A stretch of 64,000 bases of DNA from Comamonas testosteroni ATCC 11996 (GCF_000241525.1 NZ_AHIL01000049.1:124001-188000), one strand, 5' to 3'. Positions 52,755 to 61,781 are shown, numbered from the stretch's first letter. Numbers and translations are program-made. The notes: generated by a model from the letters alone, not told the origin.

Positions 52755-54653
52755 TTACTGAGGACGCGCAACCTTGATCTGGACCTTGAAGGTCTTCTTC
52801 AACTGTTCATAGTAGGCCATGACTTCAGCCATGGAAGACCACTGCGTGAACTGCGCCTTTTGCTGCTCCAGCACCTGAGCATCTTGCGCAGGACGCTGGG
52901 CAATGCGGTTGACCTTGATCACCGCGTAACCTGCATTGCCAAGATCGACACCCTCCCATGCAGGCAGGGCATTCGTGGGGGCGCGCAATGCGGCATCCAG
53001 CACTTCACGCGGCAGATCCCTGGCTTGATCGCGCCCCACCTCGACGGCCGCAGGCAGCTGGGCAGCTTCAGGCTTGGCCTTCCATTCGGCCATCTTGGCC
53101 TTACCTTCCTGCTTGGCCAGCTCTGCGGACTGATGCGCCACATATAGTTGCTTGAGCTTCTCACCCACTTCATCCATGGACTGAGTATGTGCAGGAGCAT
53201 AGCTCAGCACACGGCCAGCCACCAGGTTGCTGGGAGCCAGCTCCACTGCGTCGGTATTGCGCTTGTTCTCCAGAGAATCTGCGGAGAACAGCGCCTCAAG
53301 GAAACGCTTGTTGGCCAGAGGACCTTGCGCACCAGGGGCTGGCTCACGCGTCACGTTCTCGACCTTGTGAATGCTCAGCTTGAACTTCTCGGCCACAGGC
53401 TTGAGGCTTTCGGACTGCTCGTAAACGGCGTTGGAGAAGGCTTCTGCCGCCTCTGCAAACTTGCGCTGAGCCTGTTGCTGCTTGAGGTCTGCTTCCAGCT
53501 TGGGACGCATTTCCTCGAACGAGGGGACCTTGGGCTGCTTGATGCCGGTCAGCTCGATGATGTGAAAGCCAAAGTCAGACTCGACCACATCGCTGATGTC
53601 GCCCTGCTTCATCTTGAAAACGGCTTCTTCAAATGGCTTGACCATGGCATCTCGGCCGAAGTAGCCCAGATCACCACCATTGGCAGCAGAGCCGGGGTCC
53701 TGCGAATTGGCCTTGGCCACCTGGGCAAAGCTCTTGGGATCCTTGCGCACCTGGGCCAGCAGTTGCTCTGCCTTGGCTTTGGCCTTTTCACGCTCTGCAG
53801 CTGGAAGATCCTTGGCCGCATTGATCAGGATGTGGCTGGCACGACGCTCTTCCGGGCCGGCAAGACGGGCCGCGTTTTCCTTGTAATAGGTGCGCAGATC
53901 ATCTTCACTCAGGACAATGCTCTTCTCTACCGTCGCCACATCCAGTTGCACATATTCCACTGTGGCAGCCTCGGGCTGCTTGAACTGGCTGGTGTGCGAT
54001 TCATAGAAGGCCTTGAGTTCGGCTTCCGTGGGCTGTACCTTGCCGACAAAAGCGCTGGCATCAAACCGGGCAACCTGAATTTCGCGGCGCTGATACAGAG
54101 CATCCATGGCCTGCTGCAGCTGTGCAGCAGTCGTGAAGCTGGTCGAAGACACGGAACCCAGTACCTGATTGAGAGCCAGTTCACGACGCAGATTGGCTTC
54201 AAACCCTTCGGGAGTCATGCCCTGCGAGCCCACCAGAGCCTTGTAGGCTTCGGCATCCAGCGAGCCATCGGGCTTTTGCAATGAGGCAATCGCGGGGATC
54301 TCACGCAAGGTACGCACCAGTTGTGCATCGGGCGTTGTCAGGTGCATCTTGGCAGCAGCAGCAGCCAGCACGCGATCACGCACCAGCTTTTCCAGCGTGG
54401 CATAACGCGCCTCTGGCGAGTCGAGAAGCTTGGCATCCATGGTCGGATTCTGCGCACGCAGGCGGTCGCTTTCAGCCCTGTGAGCGTTATCCCAGTCCTG
54501 CTGGGTGATGTCATGCCCATCCACGCGGGCCACGGTCTGGCTGGACTCGGTGAAGTAGTTCTGGTTGACTCCGACAAAAATGAAAGAGGGAATGATCAGC
54601 AAGAACAACAAGATCATCACGAACTTGGAATGCTTGCGGATGGATTCGAACAT
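52755..54653 (-). CDS. ppiD: Peptidyl-prolyl isomerase PpiD / SurA N-terminal domain protein
   Basis: A 632-residue periplasmic folding factor. MFESIRKHSKFVMILLFLLI begins with a cytosolic tail and a single membrane anchor (about residues 12-34). A SurA_N-like chaperone domain follows (RVDGHDITQQDWDNA, ATLEKLVRDRVLAAAAA), then a parvulin PPIase domain (RRASHILINAAKD near 270, DLGYFGRDAMVKPFEEAVF, VESDFGFHIIELTGI). The C-terminal part is helical. ATG 54653 is used; TTG 54659 is an alternative. Two tRNA-His genes lie directly downstream. Confidence 0.93.
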   Translation of the reverse strand: MFESIRKHSKFVMILLFLLIIPSFIFVGVNQNYFTESSQTVARVDGHDITQQDWDNAHRAESDRLRAQNPTMDAKLLDSPEARYATLEKLVRDRVLAAAAAKMHLTTPDAQLVRTLREIPAIASLQKPDGSLDAEAYKALVGSQGMTPEGFEANLRRELALNQVLGSVSSTSFTTAAQLQQAMDALYQRREIQVARFDASAFVGKVQPTEAELKAFYESHTSQFKQPEAATVEYVQLDVATVEKSIVLSEDDLRTYYKENAARLAGPEERRASHILINAAKDLPAAEREKAKAKAEQLLAQVRKDPKSFAQVAKANSQDPGSAANGGDLGYFGRDAMVKPFEEAVFKMKQGDISDVVESDFGFHIIELTGIKQPKVPSFEEMRPKLEADLKQQQAQRKFAEAAEAFSNAVYEQSESLKPVAEKFKLSIHKVENVTREPAPGAQGPLANKRFLEALFSADSLENKRNTDAVELAPSNLVAGRVLSYAPAHTQSMDEVGEKLKQLYVAHQSAELAKQEGKAKMAEWKAKPEAAQLPAAVEVGRDQARDLPREVLDAALRAPTNALPAWEGVDLGNAGYAVIKVNRIAQRPAQDAQVLEQQKAQFTQWSSMAEVMAYYEQLKKTFKVQIKVARPQ

Positions 54654-54672
54654 GGTCAATCTTTCTGCGGCA

Positions 54673-54702
54673 GCAAAAATAAAGGCGAACTTACGTTCGC
54701 CT
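54673..54702 (-). terminator. Terminator-like hairpin 30 bp upstream of ppiD
   Basis: On the minus strand AGGCGAAC-GTAA-GTTCGCCT (54683-54702) is followed by TTATTTTT. It would end a transcript coming from upstream just before the ppiD start, either a remnant of a lost upstream gene or an attenuator. Confidence 0.65.
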
Positions 54703-54920
54703 CATTAACAATGGTGAAAGCCGTGCGACCCGCTTGCGCCACCGACCGGGCCTCTACAGGGCACTGATGCTCTACAGAACTGCCATCCAACCTCCACCAA
54801 CAGGGTTAGGCTAATCCTGTCCATTCTAACTGCCAGCTTTTCCATTGCCGCTGTAGAGCCAGTGCATCTTGCATAGAAATACCCCGAACAACCGTGACCT
54901 TCAGTAGCAACAAACGCCGA

Positions 54921-54965
54921 AACGCACAGAAGGCTTAGCACTCTCCAAGCCTTCTGTGCGTTTTG
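54921..54965. terminator. Strong bidirectional hairpin in a gene-poor stretch
   Basis: A perfect 17-bp stem AAACGCACAGAAGGCTT/AAGCCTTCTGTGCGTTT (54921-54937 with 54948-54964) with a 10-base loop. No intact gene ends nearby. Confidence 0.8.
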
Positions 54966-55597
54966 GTGGTGGGTACTGGATGCCCCGAACCGCCGCCCCA
55001 CTCTGCGCAAAGCTTCATATCTCCATAAATATCAGCAACTTGCAGAAGTCTCCAGCTTTTCTGAGCACCCACATTCGAGGATGACGCACACGCACGCGAG
55101 TGCTGAAGCATGCACTGTTTGACGCCTGGCCCAGGCTACGGAAGCTGCTCGCAGAACACCCTTATCCGATACTGCAGGCGTCCTCCTTGGCTTGCTCGTC
55201 GACATCTCAAAGACGACGCCCTGAGCGCCCGATGTGAAGGGCCTGGGCAATGCGAAAAGGTCAGGGTGAGGCTGCATGGCATCGACGCCCCCGAACGCAA
55301 ACGACCATTCGGTGAAAACCGCTCGGTGAGCGTGCTCGGTTGGTTCTGGCCGAGCTGGCGCTTCTCAGAAGGAAGCCGAACTGCGCCGCACCAAGACAGG
55401 CTGGCACTGGCGACAAATCTGCTCCAGTGCATGTCAGCCGCCTTCCAGCAGGTGGCCCTTCTCCACCCGGTACCTGCGTGAGGGTCAACTGACACCGGTT
55501 GGGCCGTCGATCAGCGCTGGCAGATCGTCTCGGGGAACAAGAAGCTCCTGGTGAGTCTCACCATCTTCTGCCAACTTCGACTGATCTCCAGGGTTGT
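54966..55597. other. Gene-poor region with nuclease remnant
   Basis: Apart from the staphylococcal nuclease remnant at about 55240-55430, nothing convincing is seen. On the left lie two hairpins (54673 and 54921) without intact partner genes. Confidence 0.5.
55240..55430 (+). pseudogene. Thermonuclease (SNase-like) remnant
   Basis: One plus-strand frame reads EKVRVRLHGIDAPERKRPFG, the hallmark first half of the SNase active site (Arg in VRLHGIDAPE and Asp). The expected middle of the domain is missing; a second frame then gives SQKEAELRRTKTGWH, like the C-terminal helix of these proteins. There is no signal peptide in front. A deletion with frameshift is the simplest reading. Confidence 0.6.
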
Positions 55598-56443
55598 TCA
55601 GGTGGTTGCCTCACCACGGATCGTCTGGATCTTTTCCCAGACACCCTCATACGGGGGAACGTCGATGTGAAAAATCGTTGCGAACGTGTCGGCCAATTGA
55701 TCGGCGCTCGAGATGCGCTGTTCGGTAGTGCTGTCTGCCGTTACGCGGCACAGACAATCGTTTTTCAGGCTGACATAGCCATTTGGCGTATGCCGCAGAA
55801 TCGCCAGCGCGTTGGTGAACGGAGAGCCAGGATCCTGCGTCAGCCAGCCAAGCATGCTGGAGATGGCAATCTCATCGCTGTAATCGGGCCGGAAATCGAA
55901 ACTGTGCGCCATGCCACGCGTATGGTTCCTGAAGCGCAGCCAACCGTCGTCCGTCGGCATGATCGAAAAATCGAAGCCGCGTTGGCTGATCGGCCCCGGG
56001 GCAAGCGGCACAGGCTCGACGATGGCATCGGACAAGCCGACCTCTGCGAGATAGGGACGATCGAGATCGACACGCAAGCTCAGATGGTTACCAATGACCG
56101 CATCGCCCAGGATTTCACGATTGACACCGCTACACAGGCGGGTCACGCGAAACCCTAAAGCGTCGAGTGCAGCCCCGAACAGCCCGTTCATCTCGTAGCA
56201 CCAGCCTCCTCGCTGGCTCTTCACCATTTTTGTGAAGGCAGCGGCTGGTGCGATCGAAGACGGCCATCCCATGAAAGCATCCAGTGCCTCCCAGGTAAAG
56301 GTCATGAGATGGGCCCGATGCAGTTTTGACAGACTGTCGTGGTCGAGCGAAACAGGCTGATTGACCCCGATCTTTGCGAGATAGGCGTCCAACTGGTCAG
56401 GCGCCAGGGTCATTCCACCCTGGCTGGGTGAGTCATGTGCCAT
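55598..56443 (-). CDS. nat: Arylamine N-acetyltransferase (NAT)
   Basis: A 281-residue acetyltransferase. The catalytic Cys is in RGGWCYEMNGLF (residue 82 from ATG 56443) and the His in GNHLSLRV (residue 120). The third member, normally Asp in a LxDVGFG motif, is Glu here (YLAEVGLSD, residue 134). NATs move acetyl from acetyl-CoA to arylamines or hydrazines; a Cys-His-Glu triad is known from a Bacillus homologue. AGAGGA lies ten bases before ATG 56443; ATG 56413 is an alternative. No partner genes are adjacent. Confidence 0.9.
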   Translation of the reverse strand: MAHDSPSQGGMTLAPDQLDAYLAKIGVNQPVSLDHDSLSKLHRAHLMTFTWEALDAFMGWPSSIAPAAAFTKMVKSQRGGWCYEMNGLFGAALDALGFRVTRLCSGVNREILGDAVIGNHLSLRVDLDRPYLAEVGLSDAIVEPVPLAPGPISQRGFDFSIMPTDDGWLRFRNHTRGMAHSFDFRPDYSDEIAISSMLGWLTQDPGSPFTNALAILRHTPNGYVSLKNDCLCRVTADSTTEQRISSADQLADTFATIFHIDVPPYEGVWEKIQTIRGEATT

Positions 56444-57112
56444 TTCGGGTTTTCCTCTCAAGGACTGCCTCAGATTGGAGGTGCCCTGCAAGTTATACCT
56501 GTCTCACAGCCCCCTATCTATAGGACTAAAGGATTCAGAGAACGTATGCCCGAACTATTGTGTAACCAGCTCGGACTTCAGCAATAGGCGCCTCCTCCAA
56601 ACTCCTGCAATCCAGGGTACTGGAATGTGCAGCGACCACGTTGCCAAGCTTGAGTGGCCGCAACCTGTCGTCGCCTAACTCTGAACACAGCCGAGCGAGC
56701 TGCGCTCCTGGCCGAGAGCCGTGGCCGCACACAACACACCCGGTCGTTTCAGACTCGCCTGTCCATGTCCGCGATGCTTCGGTTGTCGCCGACCTGATGG
56801 ATAGCATGGCCTCGCCGTCACTGCTCAAAAAACGGTCATCCGGAGGCCGATGGTGGTGCGCGTCCACGACGGTTTTCCGATGAGTGACGCTTAAGCACCA
56901 ATAGAGCGTGCTGCAGTAGCTTTGCCCGAAGTGAGCCGCCGCGTGCCTACACGCCCTCACCGAACCATTGTGCAAACCGCTGCTAGATTCTCCCCATGGA
57001 CTCTGTGCCCGGGCCGTCTGCAGGGCAACATGTGCTCAGGAATCAGCCTTTGCCCCGCTTGAACAAGCGCCTGACTCAATTGTCCGCAGACTCACTCTAG
57101 CCGCACTGCAGC
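56444..57112. other. Intergenic region of about 670 bp, no gene recognised
   Basis: Several open frames exist on both strands but none has a good ribosome site, domain or composition. Nothing else is recognised. Confidence 0.5.
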
Positions 57113-57724
57113 TCAAGGCTTCAGAGCCGGGCACAACGCTTGGTCCAGCACCCCCATAGCGGTCGCGGAAGCAGCGAGCAGGCGCGGGCGCGACACGCCG
57201 TCACGAGCCTGTACTGAGATGCCGTGCAACTGCGTGGCATAGAAGTCGCCCAGGGACTGCACATCCGCATCTTTCCGCAACTCGCCCTCGTCCATTGCGC
57301 GTTGCAGTCGGTCGATGATGGACTGTGTGCGCTGGCGACGGTGCACGGCCAGCCAGGCTGCCACTTCCTCGTTCTCTTGCGCAAAATTGGTCGCTGCCAT
57401 GACAACCATGCAACCTTGTGGCCGGCTTGGTTCCGTATAGGTGGTCGCCGCATCGCGCAGCATGCGTGAGATGGCTTCACGCACCAGTGACTCTTCGGCC
57501 AGGGCCCGATCGGCAAAGCAGCCGGCCCCGGACTCATAGCGTTGTATGGCTTCGCGGAACAGCGCCTGCTTGCTGCCAAAGGCTGCATAGATGCGGGCCG
57601 AGGCGATGCCCATGGCCTGGACAAGGTCGGCCATGGATGTGCCCTCATAGCCGCGCTGCCAAAACGCCAGCATGGCGCACTCCAGCGCCTGGTCCCGATC
57701 AAATTCCCTGGGTCTTCCAGCCAT
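57113..57724 (-). CDS. TetR/AcrR family transcriptional regulator
   Basis: A 203-residue regulator starting MAGRPREFDRDQALECAMLA. The helix-turn-helix reads FWQRGYEGTSMADLVQAMG then ARIYAAFGSKQALFREAI, as in the subgroup that controls oxidoreductases and hydrolases (AcuR/NemR-like). A conserved GCMVVMAATNFA segment lies near residue 105. ATG 57724 has AAGGAAG upstream. It is divergent from a three-gene operon with a palindrome in the shared 144-bp region, which it likely represses. Confidence 0.88.
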   Translation of the reverse strand: MAGRPREFDRDQALECAMLAFWQRGYEGTSMADLVQAMGIASARIYAAFGSKQALFREAIQRYESGAGCFADRALAEESLVREAISRMLRDAATTYTEPSRPQGCMVVMAATNFAQENEEVAAWLAVHRRQRTQSIIDRLQRAMDEGELRKDADVQSLGDFYATQLHGISVQARDGVSRPRLLAASATAMGVLDQALCPALKP

Positions 57725-57828
57725 CTTCCTTGTTCCTCTCAAAAGTCGGTGCGGCATCTTAGCGGCGTGTCATCCACGTCGCAGCACACCTGCCTGTCGA
57801 AAGCGACTGCGTTTGCGTGATACTATTC

Positions 57829-57844
57829 TTTGTCGATTGACAAA
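57829..57844. promoter_or_regulatory. Palindrome TTTGTC-N4-GACAAA, probable TetR operator
   Basis: A perfect 6-bp inverted repeat with four-base spacer, directly downstream of a TACTAT -10-like box (57821-57826), so binding would block transcription of the operon starting at 57869. Confidence 0.65.
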
Positions 57845-57868
57845 CAATACATCAAAGCAAGGAAAAAC

Positions 57869-58924
57869 ATGCAGACAATCAAAGGGCCAAGCCTTCATCT
57901 TGCGCAGTTCGCCGACGACAAGGCACCGTTCAATTCGCTGGAGGACATTGCACGCTGGGCCGCAGGCGTGGGCTTCAAGGCCTTGCAGATCCCGGCCTGG
58001 GACCAGCGCCTGTTCAACGTGGCCACCGCCGCGCAAAGCCAGGCCTACTGCGACGACGTCAACGGCATGCTTGCCTCGCACGGCCTGGTGGCCAGCGAGC
58101 TGACCACGCACATCTTTGGCCAGCTCGTCGCCGTGCATCCTGCCTACGACGCCATGTGCGACAGCTTCGCCCCCGAGGCCCTGCGCGGCAATCCGCAGGC
58201 GCGCACGGCCTGGGCGCTGGAGCAGCTCAAGCGCTCGGCCCGCGCCTCGCGCCGCATGGGCCTGACGGAGATGGGTACGTTCTCGGGCTCCTTCGCCTGG
58301 CCCTATCTGTTCCCGTTCCCGCAGCGCCCAGCGGGCCTCATCGAGACCGCCTTCGAGGAGTTGGCACGCCGCTGGCGCCCCATCCTGGACGCCTGCGACG
58401 AGCAGGGCGTGAACCTGTGCTACGAGATCCACCCCAGCGAGGACCTGCACGACGGCACGAGTTTCGAGCGCTTCCATGAACTGGTCGGTCACCATGAACG
58501 CTGCAAGATATTGTTCGATCCCAGCCACTTCGTGCTGCAGCAGCTGAACTATCTCGACTACATCGACATCTACCGCGAGCACATCCGCATGTTCCATGTG
58601 AAGGACGCGGAATTCCTGCCCAGCGGGCGCCAAGGCATCTACGGCGGCTATTCCTCCTGGCTGGAACGGGCGGGGCGCTTCCGCTCCCTGGGTGACGGGC
58701 AGGTGGACTTCAAGACCATCTTCTCCAAGTTCGCCCAGTACGACTACCAGGGCTGGGCATCTCTGGAATGGGAGTGCTGCCTCAAGGATCAGGAGGACGG
58801 CGCACGGGAAGGCGTGGACTTCATCAACCGCCACATCATCCGCGTGACCGACAGGATCTTCGACGACTTCGCCGGTGCCCCCGTGGGCCAGCGCCAGATC
58901 AACACCATGCTCGGCATCGCCTGA
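57869..58924 (+). CDS. Sugar phosphate isomerase/epimerase family protein (TIM barrel)
   Basis: A 351-residue xylose-isomerase-like TIM barrel (AP endonuclease 2 family). Metal-binding residues appear in CYEIHPSEDLHDG (Glu), ILFDPSHFVL (Asp, His), MFHVKDAEF (His, Asp) and ASLEWECCL (Glu), the usual order for epimerases such as IolE/Hyi relatives. The substrate is unknown. Start: ATG 57869 with AAGGAA upstream; the frame is open from 57830, which lies within the operator. First gene of the TetR-controlled operon. Confidence 0.85.
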   Translation: MQTIKGPSLHLAQFADDKAPFNSLEDIARWAAGVGFKALQIPAWDQRLFNVATAAQSQAYCDDVNGMLASHGLVASELTTHIFGQLVAVHPAYDAMCDSFAPEALRGNPQARTAWALEQLKRSARASRRMGLTEMGTFSGSFAWPYLFPFPQRPAGLIETAFEELARRWRPILDACDEQGVNLCYEIHPSEDLHDGTSFERFHELVGHHERCKILFDPSHFVLQQLNYLDYIDIYREHIRMFHVKDAEFLPSGRQGIYGGYSSWLERAGRFRSLGDGQVDFKTIFSKFAQYDYQGWASLEWECCLKDQEDGAREGVDFINRHIIRVTDRIFDDFAGAPVGQRQINTMLGIA

Positions 58925-58961
58925 GCCCCCCGGCTTCCGATTCGAAAAAGGAAACAGACCC

Positions 58962-59846
58962 ATGAATGCTTTCCCCTCCACCCTTGCGCAAGCCCAGGAT
59001 GATTTCACCCACGACTATGTGCGCATCGACGGCCGCCGCGTCCACTGCATCATGGCCGGCCAGGGCTCGCCGGTGCTGCTGATCCCGGGCTGGCCCCAGA
59101 CCTGGTATGCCTGGCGCCACGTCATGCAAGCGCTGGCTGCGCAGGGTTTTCAGGCAATTGCCGTCGATCCGCCGGGCACCGGTTTTTCGGACCGGCCTGA
59201 GACGGGCTACGACACGGGTGCCATCGCGCAGACCCTGCACCGCACCATGCTGGCGCTGGGCCACGAGCGCTACCAGGTCGCGGGCCACGATGTGGGCATG
59301 TGGGTGGCCTATGCGCTGGCCAGCGACCAGCCCCAGGCCGTGCAATCGCTTGCGCTGACCGAGGCCGTGATCCCGGGCCTGGCTCCAGAGCCCAGCATCT
59401 TCGCGCCGCCTGAGCAGAACATCTTCCTGTGGCATTTCATGTTCAATCAATTGGCCGACCTGCCCGAGACTCTGATCGCGGGCCGCGAGCGCGCCTATCT
59501 GGAATTCATGTTCAATCGATGGTCGCTGCGGCGTGATCGTGTGGCCGTTGATGCCTACGTCGACGCCTATGCGGCACCGGGCGGGCTGCGCGGCGGCTTC
59601 GCCTATTACCGGGCAATTCCCGAGACCATTCGACAAAATCGTGAACGCGCAAAGCGCCCGCTGGGCATGCCGGTGCTGGCCATAGGTGCAGAGCACGCGA
59701 CAGGCGATGCGCCGCTGGCCACACTGTGTGGGCATGCCCATGATCTGTCCGGCGTGATCGTGCCCGATTGTGGTCACTTCATCATGGAGGAGGCGGCCCA
59801 GGCCTTCATCGCCGAACTGCTGCCGTTCTTGCAAAGGACGCGGTAA
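58962..59846 (+). CDS. Alpha/beta hydrolase, epoxide hydrolase/haloalkane dehalogenase type
   Basis: A 294-residue alpha/beta hydrolase. The oxyanion segment is LIPGWPQTWYAWRH near residue 45, the nucleophile is Asp in VAGHDVGMWVAYAL near 111 (Asp instead of Ser, as in epoxide hydrolases and dehalogenases), and the catalytic His is in PDCGHFIMEEA near 273. DPPGTGFSDRP is also typical. It acts on an epoxide, halide or ester; which one is not known. AAAGGAAA precedes the ATG. It lies 37 bp after the isomerase gene and just before the esterase gene. Confidence 0.87.
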   Translation: MNAFPSTLAQAQDDFTHDYVRIDGRRVHCIMAGQGSPVLLIPGWPQTWYAWRHVMQALAAQGFQAIAVDPPGTGFSDRPETGYDTGAIAQTLHRTMLALGHERYQVAGHDVGMWVAYALASDQPQAVQSLALTEAVIPGLAPEPSIFAPPEQNIFLWHFMFNQLADLPETLIAGRERAYLEFMFNRWSLRRDRVAVDAYVDAYAAPGGLRGGFAYYRAIPETIRQNRERAKRPLGMPVLAIGAEHATGDAPLATLCGHAHDLSGVIVPDCGHFIMEEAAQAFIAELLPFLQRTR

Positions 59847-59848
59847 TC

Positions 59849-60802
59849 ATGCCTCTGGACACTGATATTGCCCGCTACCTGCGGGAGCAGGCCCGGATGC
59901 CCCAACCCCCAACTGCGCCCACGCTGGCGCAGCTGAGGCAGGCCACTGACATCGGACTGCGTGCACTGCATGGGCCGGCCGAGCCCGTTGCGCGTACGGG
60001 AGATTTCACGCTGCGTGCGCGCGACGGTGCCCCACTGCGTCTGCGTGTGTACTGGCCGTCGGCATCCGACGCGCCCCAGCCTGCCCTGGTCTTCGCGCAT
60101 GGCGGGGGCTGGTGCCTTGGTTCCATGGAGCTGTACGACAACCCCTGCCGTGCGCTCGCTGTTGCGACGGAGGCGGTGGTGATCTCGGTGGACTACCGGC
60201 TGGCCCCCGAGCACCGCTTTCCGGTGCCGCTGCAAGACTTCTGCGACGCCTTGAGCTGGACCTTCGAACAGGCCGAAAGGCTTGGACTGGACCGCAGCCG
60301 CATCGCTGTGGCCGGAGACAGCGCGGGCGGCAACCTCGCTGCAGCAGCCTGTCTGGCCGCTAGGCATGGAGATGGTTGGAGTGCCGGCGGCGCGCCAAGC
60401 ATTGCCCACCAACTATTGCTGTACCCGGCGCTGGACGCCGCCATGGACTCCCCGTCCTTCGATCTGTTCGGCGATGGCCACTCCCTAACCCGAGCGACCA
60501 TGGCGTATTGCTACGAAGCCTACCTTGCAGATCCTGCGCAAGGGCGACTGGAGCAAGTGTCCCCGTCACGCGCCGCAAGCCTGGTCGGTTTGCCACCAGC
60601 CACGGTGATCAGTTGCGAGTATGACCCGCTGCGCGATGAAGCCGAGGCCTATGCCGCTCGCCTGCAGGAGGATGGCGTGCTCGTGACGGCCGTGCGCCTG
60701 CCGGGCATGATCCATGGATGCATCCACATGCTGGGACTAGCCCCGGCAGCGCGCCAACTGCTCTACATGGCAGGCATCGGCGTGCGACGGGCGCTGGGCT
60801 AG
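59849..60802 (+). CDS. Alpha/beta hydrolase, hormone-sensitive-lipase family esterase
   Basis: A 317-residue HSL-type esterase. The oxyanion motif HGGGWCLG lies near residue 82, YRLAPEHRFPVPLQD near 117, the nucleophile Ser in VAGDSAGGNLAAA near 157, Asp in CEYDPLRDEAEAYA near 258 and His in MIHGCIHM near 290. It starts two bases after the stop of the preceding hydrolase. Together with that enzyme and the TIM-barrel protein it forms an operon for uptake and hydrolysis of an unknown ester or epoxide. Confidence 0.9.
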   Translation: MPLDTDIARYLREQARMPQPPTAPTLAQLRQATDIGLRALHGPAEPVARTGDFTLRARDGAPLRLRVYWPSASDAPQPALVFAHGGGWCLGSMELYDNPCRALAVATEAVVISVDYRLAPEHRFPVPLQDFCDALSWTFEQAERLGLDRSRIAVAGDSAGGNLAAAACLAARHGDGWSAGGAPSIAHQLLLYPALDAAMDSPSFDLFGDGHSLTRATMAYCYEAYLADPAQGRLEQVSPSRAASLVGLPPATVISCEYDPLRDEAEAYAARLQEDGVLVTAVRLPGMIHGCIHMLGLAPAARQLLYMAGIGVRRALG

Positions 60803-61087
60803 GGCCAGTCATCCGTCCTCTGCCGCATCTTGACGACAAGGCTGCACTGCGCCGGCCAGCCCAACAGCTTGCCGGCGGCGACCTGCGCGTTCAGCGCATT
60901 GCCGCCCAAGATTGACTAAGGTATCGCGGCCTGAAGGAGCTGTAATGACTGAAGCCTCTCAAGCCTGCGGCTGCGCGTAACCAAGATCAGCCTGAAGTCG
61001 ATGTTGGCGTCGACCAGTCACCATTGCGCTTCAGGCCGTATCCGATTGGACGCCAGGCACGCCGGCTGGCTCTGCGACAATTCCGCC
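60803..61087. other. Intergenic stretch with an 11-codon ORF
   Basis: At 60945-60980 a tiny ORF MTEASQACGCA has AAGGAG seven bases before its ATG, which looks like the start of a truncated gene. No other feature is recognised. Confidence 0.4.
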
Positions 61088-61342
61088 ATGACCGATGAAT
61101 CACCGATCAACACAGTCCACAAACGCGTTTGCCAGTCCTTCCTCCGTCATTGGAAGGCCCATAACAATGCCTACCCCAAGCTCATCAAACTGCCGCCAGA
61201 AGAACTGCGGCAGTTCAATCATGTCAACTCTTTCGGCAAGCCCAATGAGTTGTGGGGAGTCCCAATTGAAATCGACACAAGCACCACGGGAGTGATGATT
61301 GCGGTCGATGGGACGGAAATGCCTTTGATCGAAGGTTACTGA
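61088..61342 (+). CDS. Hypothetical protein, 84 residues
   Basis: Started at ATG 61088 (MTDESPINTVHKRVCQSFLR) the product is 84 residues, with PKLIKLPPEELRQFNHVN in the middle and GVMIAVDGTEMPLIEGY at the end. No family recognised. No good ribosome site, but the composition is protein-like and unlike the frames around it. The frame is open to 61001. Confidence 0.55.
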   Translation: MTDESPINTVHKRVCQSFLRHWKAHNNAYPKLIKLPPEELRQFNHVNSFGKPNELWGVPIEIDTSTTGVMIAVDGTEMPLIEGY

Positions 61343-61385
61343 GAACTTCTCTTCTACGTTCCTTCGCTCAGGAGGACTGTGGCAG

Positions 61386-61781
61386 ATGAGAGCTTTTCAA
61401 TTTGCCGTGACTGGTGTTGCCGCTGCAGTGCCGGTCGGCTACGCTATCGAGCCAGCGGTTCGGCAAGCCAGCCTTGATAGCTGGCAAGCAATGCCGGTGG
61501 AGGCGCTCGGTACCCATCCTGTCTTCTCCGCCATGCCAATGAAGGCACATGCCGCTTCGCCTGACGTTGAAGCTCGCGACGACGTCAGCACCAGACTGGG
61601 TGCGTACTGCCGCGAAACGACTTTCTTTGGCAACTGCGCCGATAGCGACGATGTTGTCTGACGCAACCTCTTTTCCATCAAAGACGGCCGAGTCATCGAG
61701 CAAGCGCTGTCGGGCCAATGCATGGCCGGTGATTCAACAAGGCCGCAGCAGCACTATCAAAACCTGCTGTGTGGATCCTGA
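61386..61781 (+). pseudogene. Hypothetical protein gene interrupted by an in-frame TGA
   Basis: The frame reads 91 codons (MRAFQFAVTGVAAAVPVGYA to CADSDDVV), then TGA at 61659-61661, then continues in the same frame for 40 codons (RNLFSIKDGRVIEQALSGQC and onward) to a TGA at 61779-61781. The pattern CxNxFxIxDGRVxE after the break is one I recall from small Cys-rich proteins of Burkholderiales, where the residue at the TGA is Cys. A single change TGC to TGA would explain it. AGGAGG lies 12 bases before the ATG. Confidence 0.55.
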
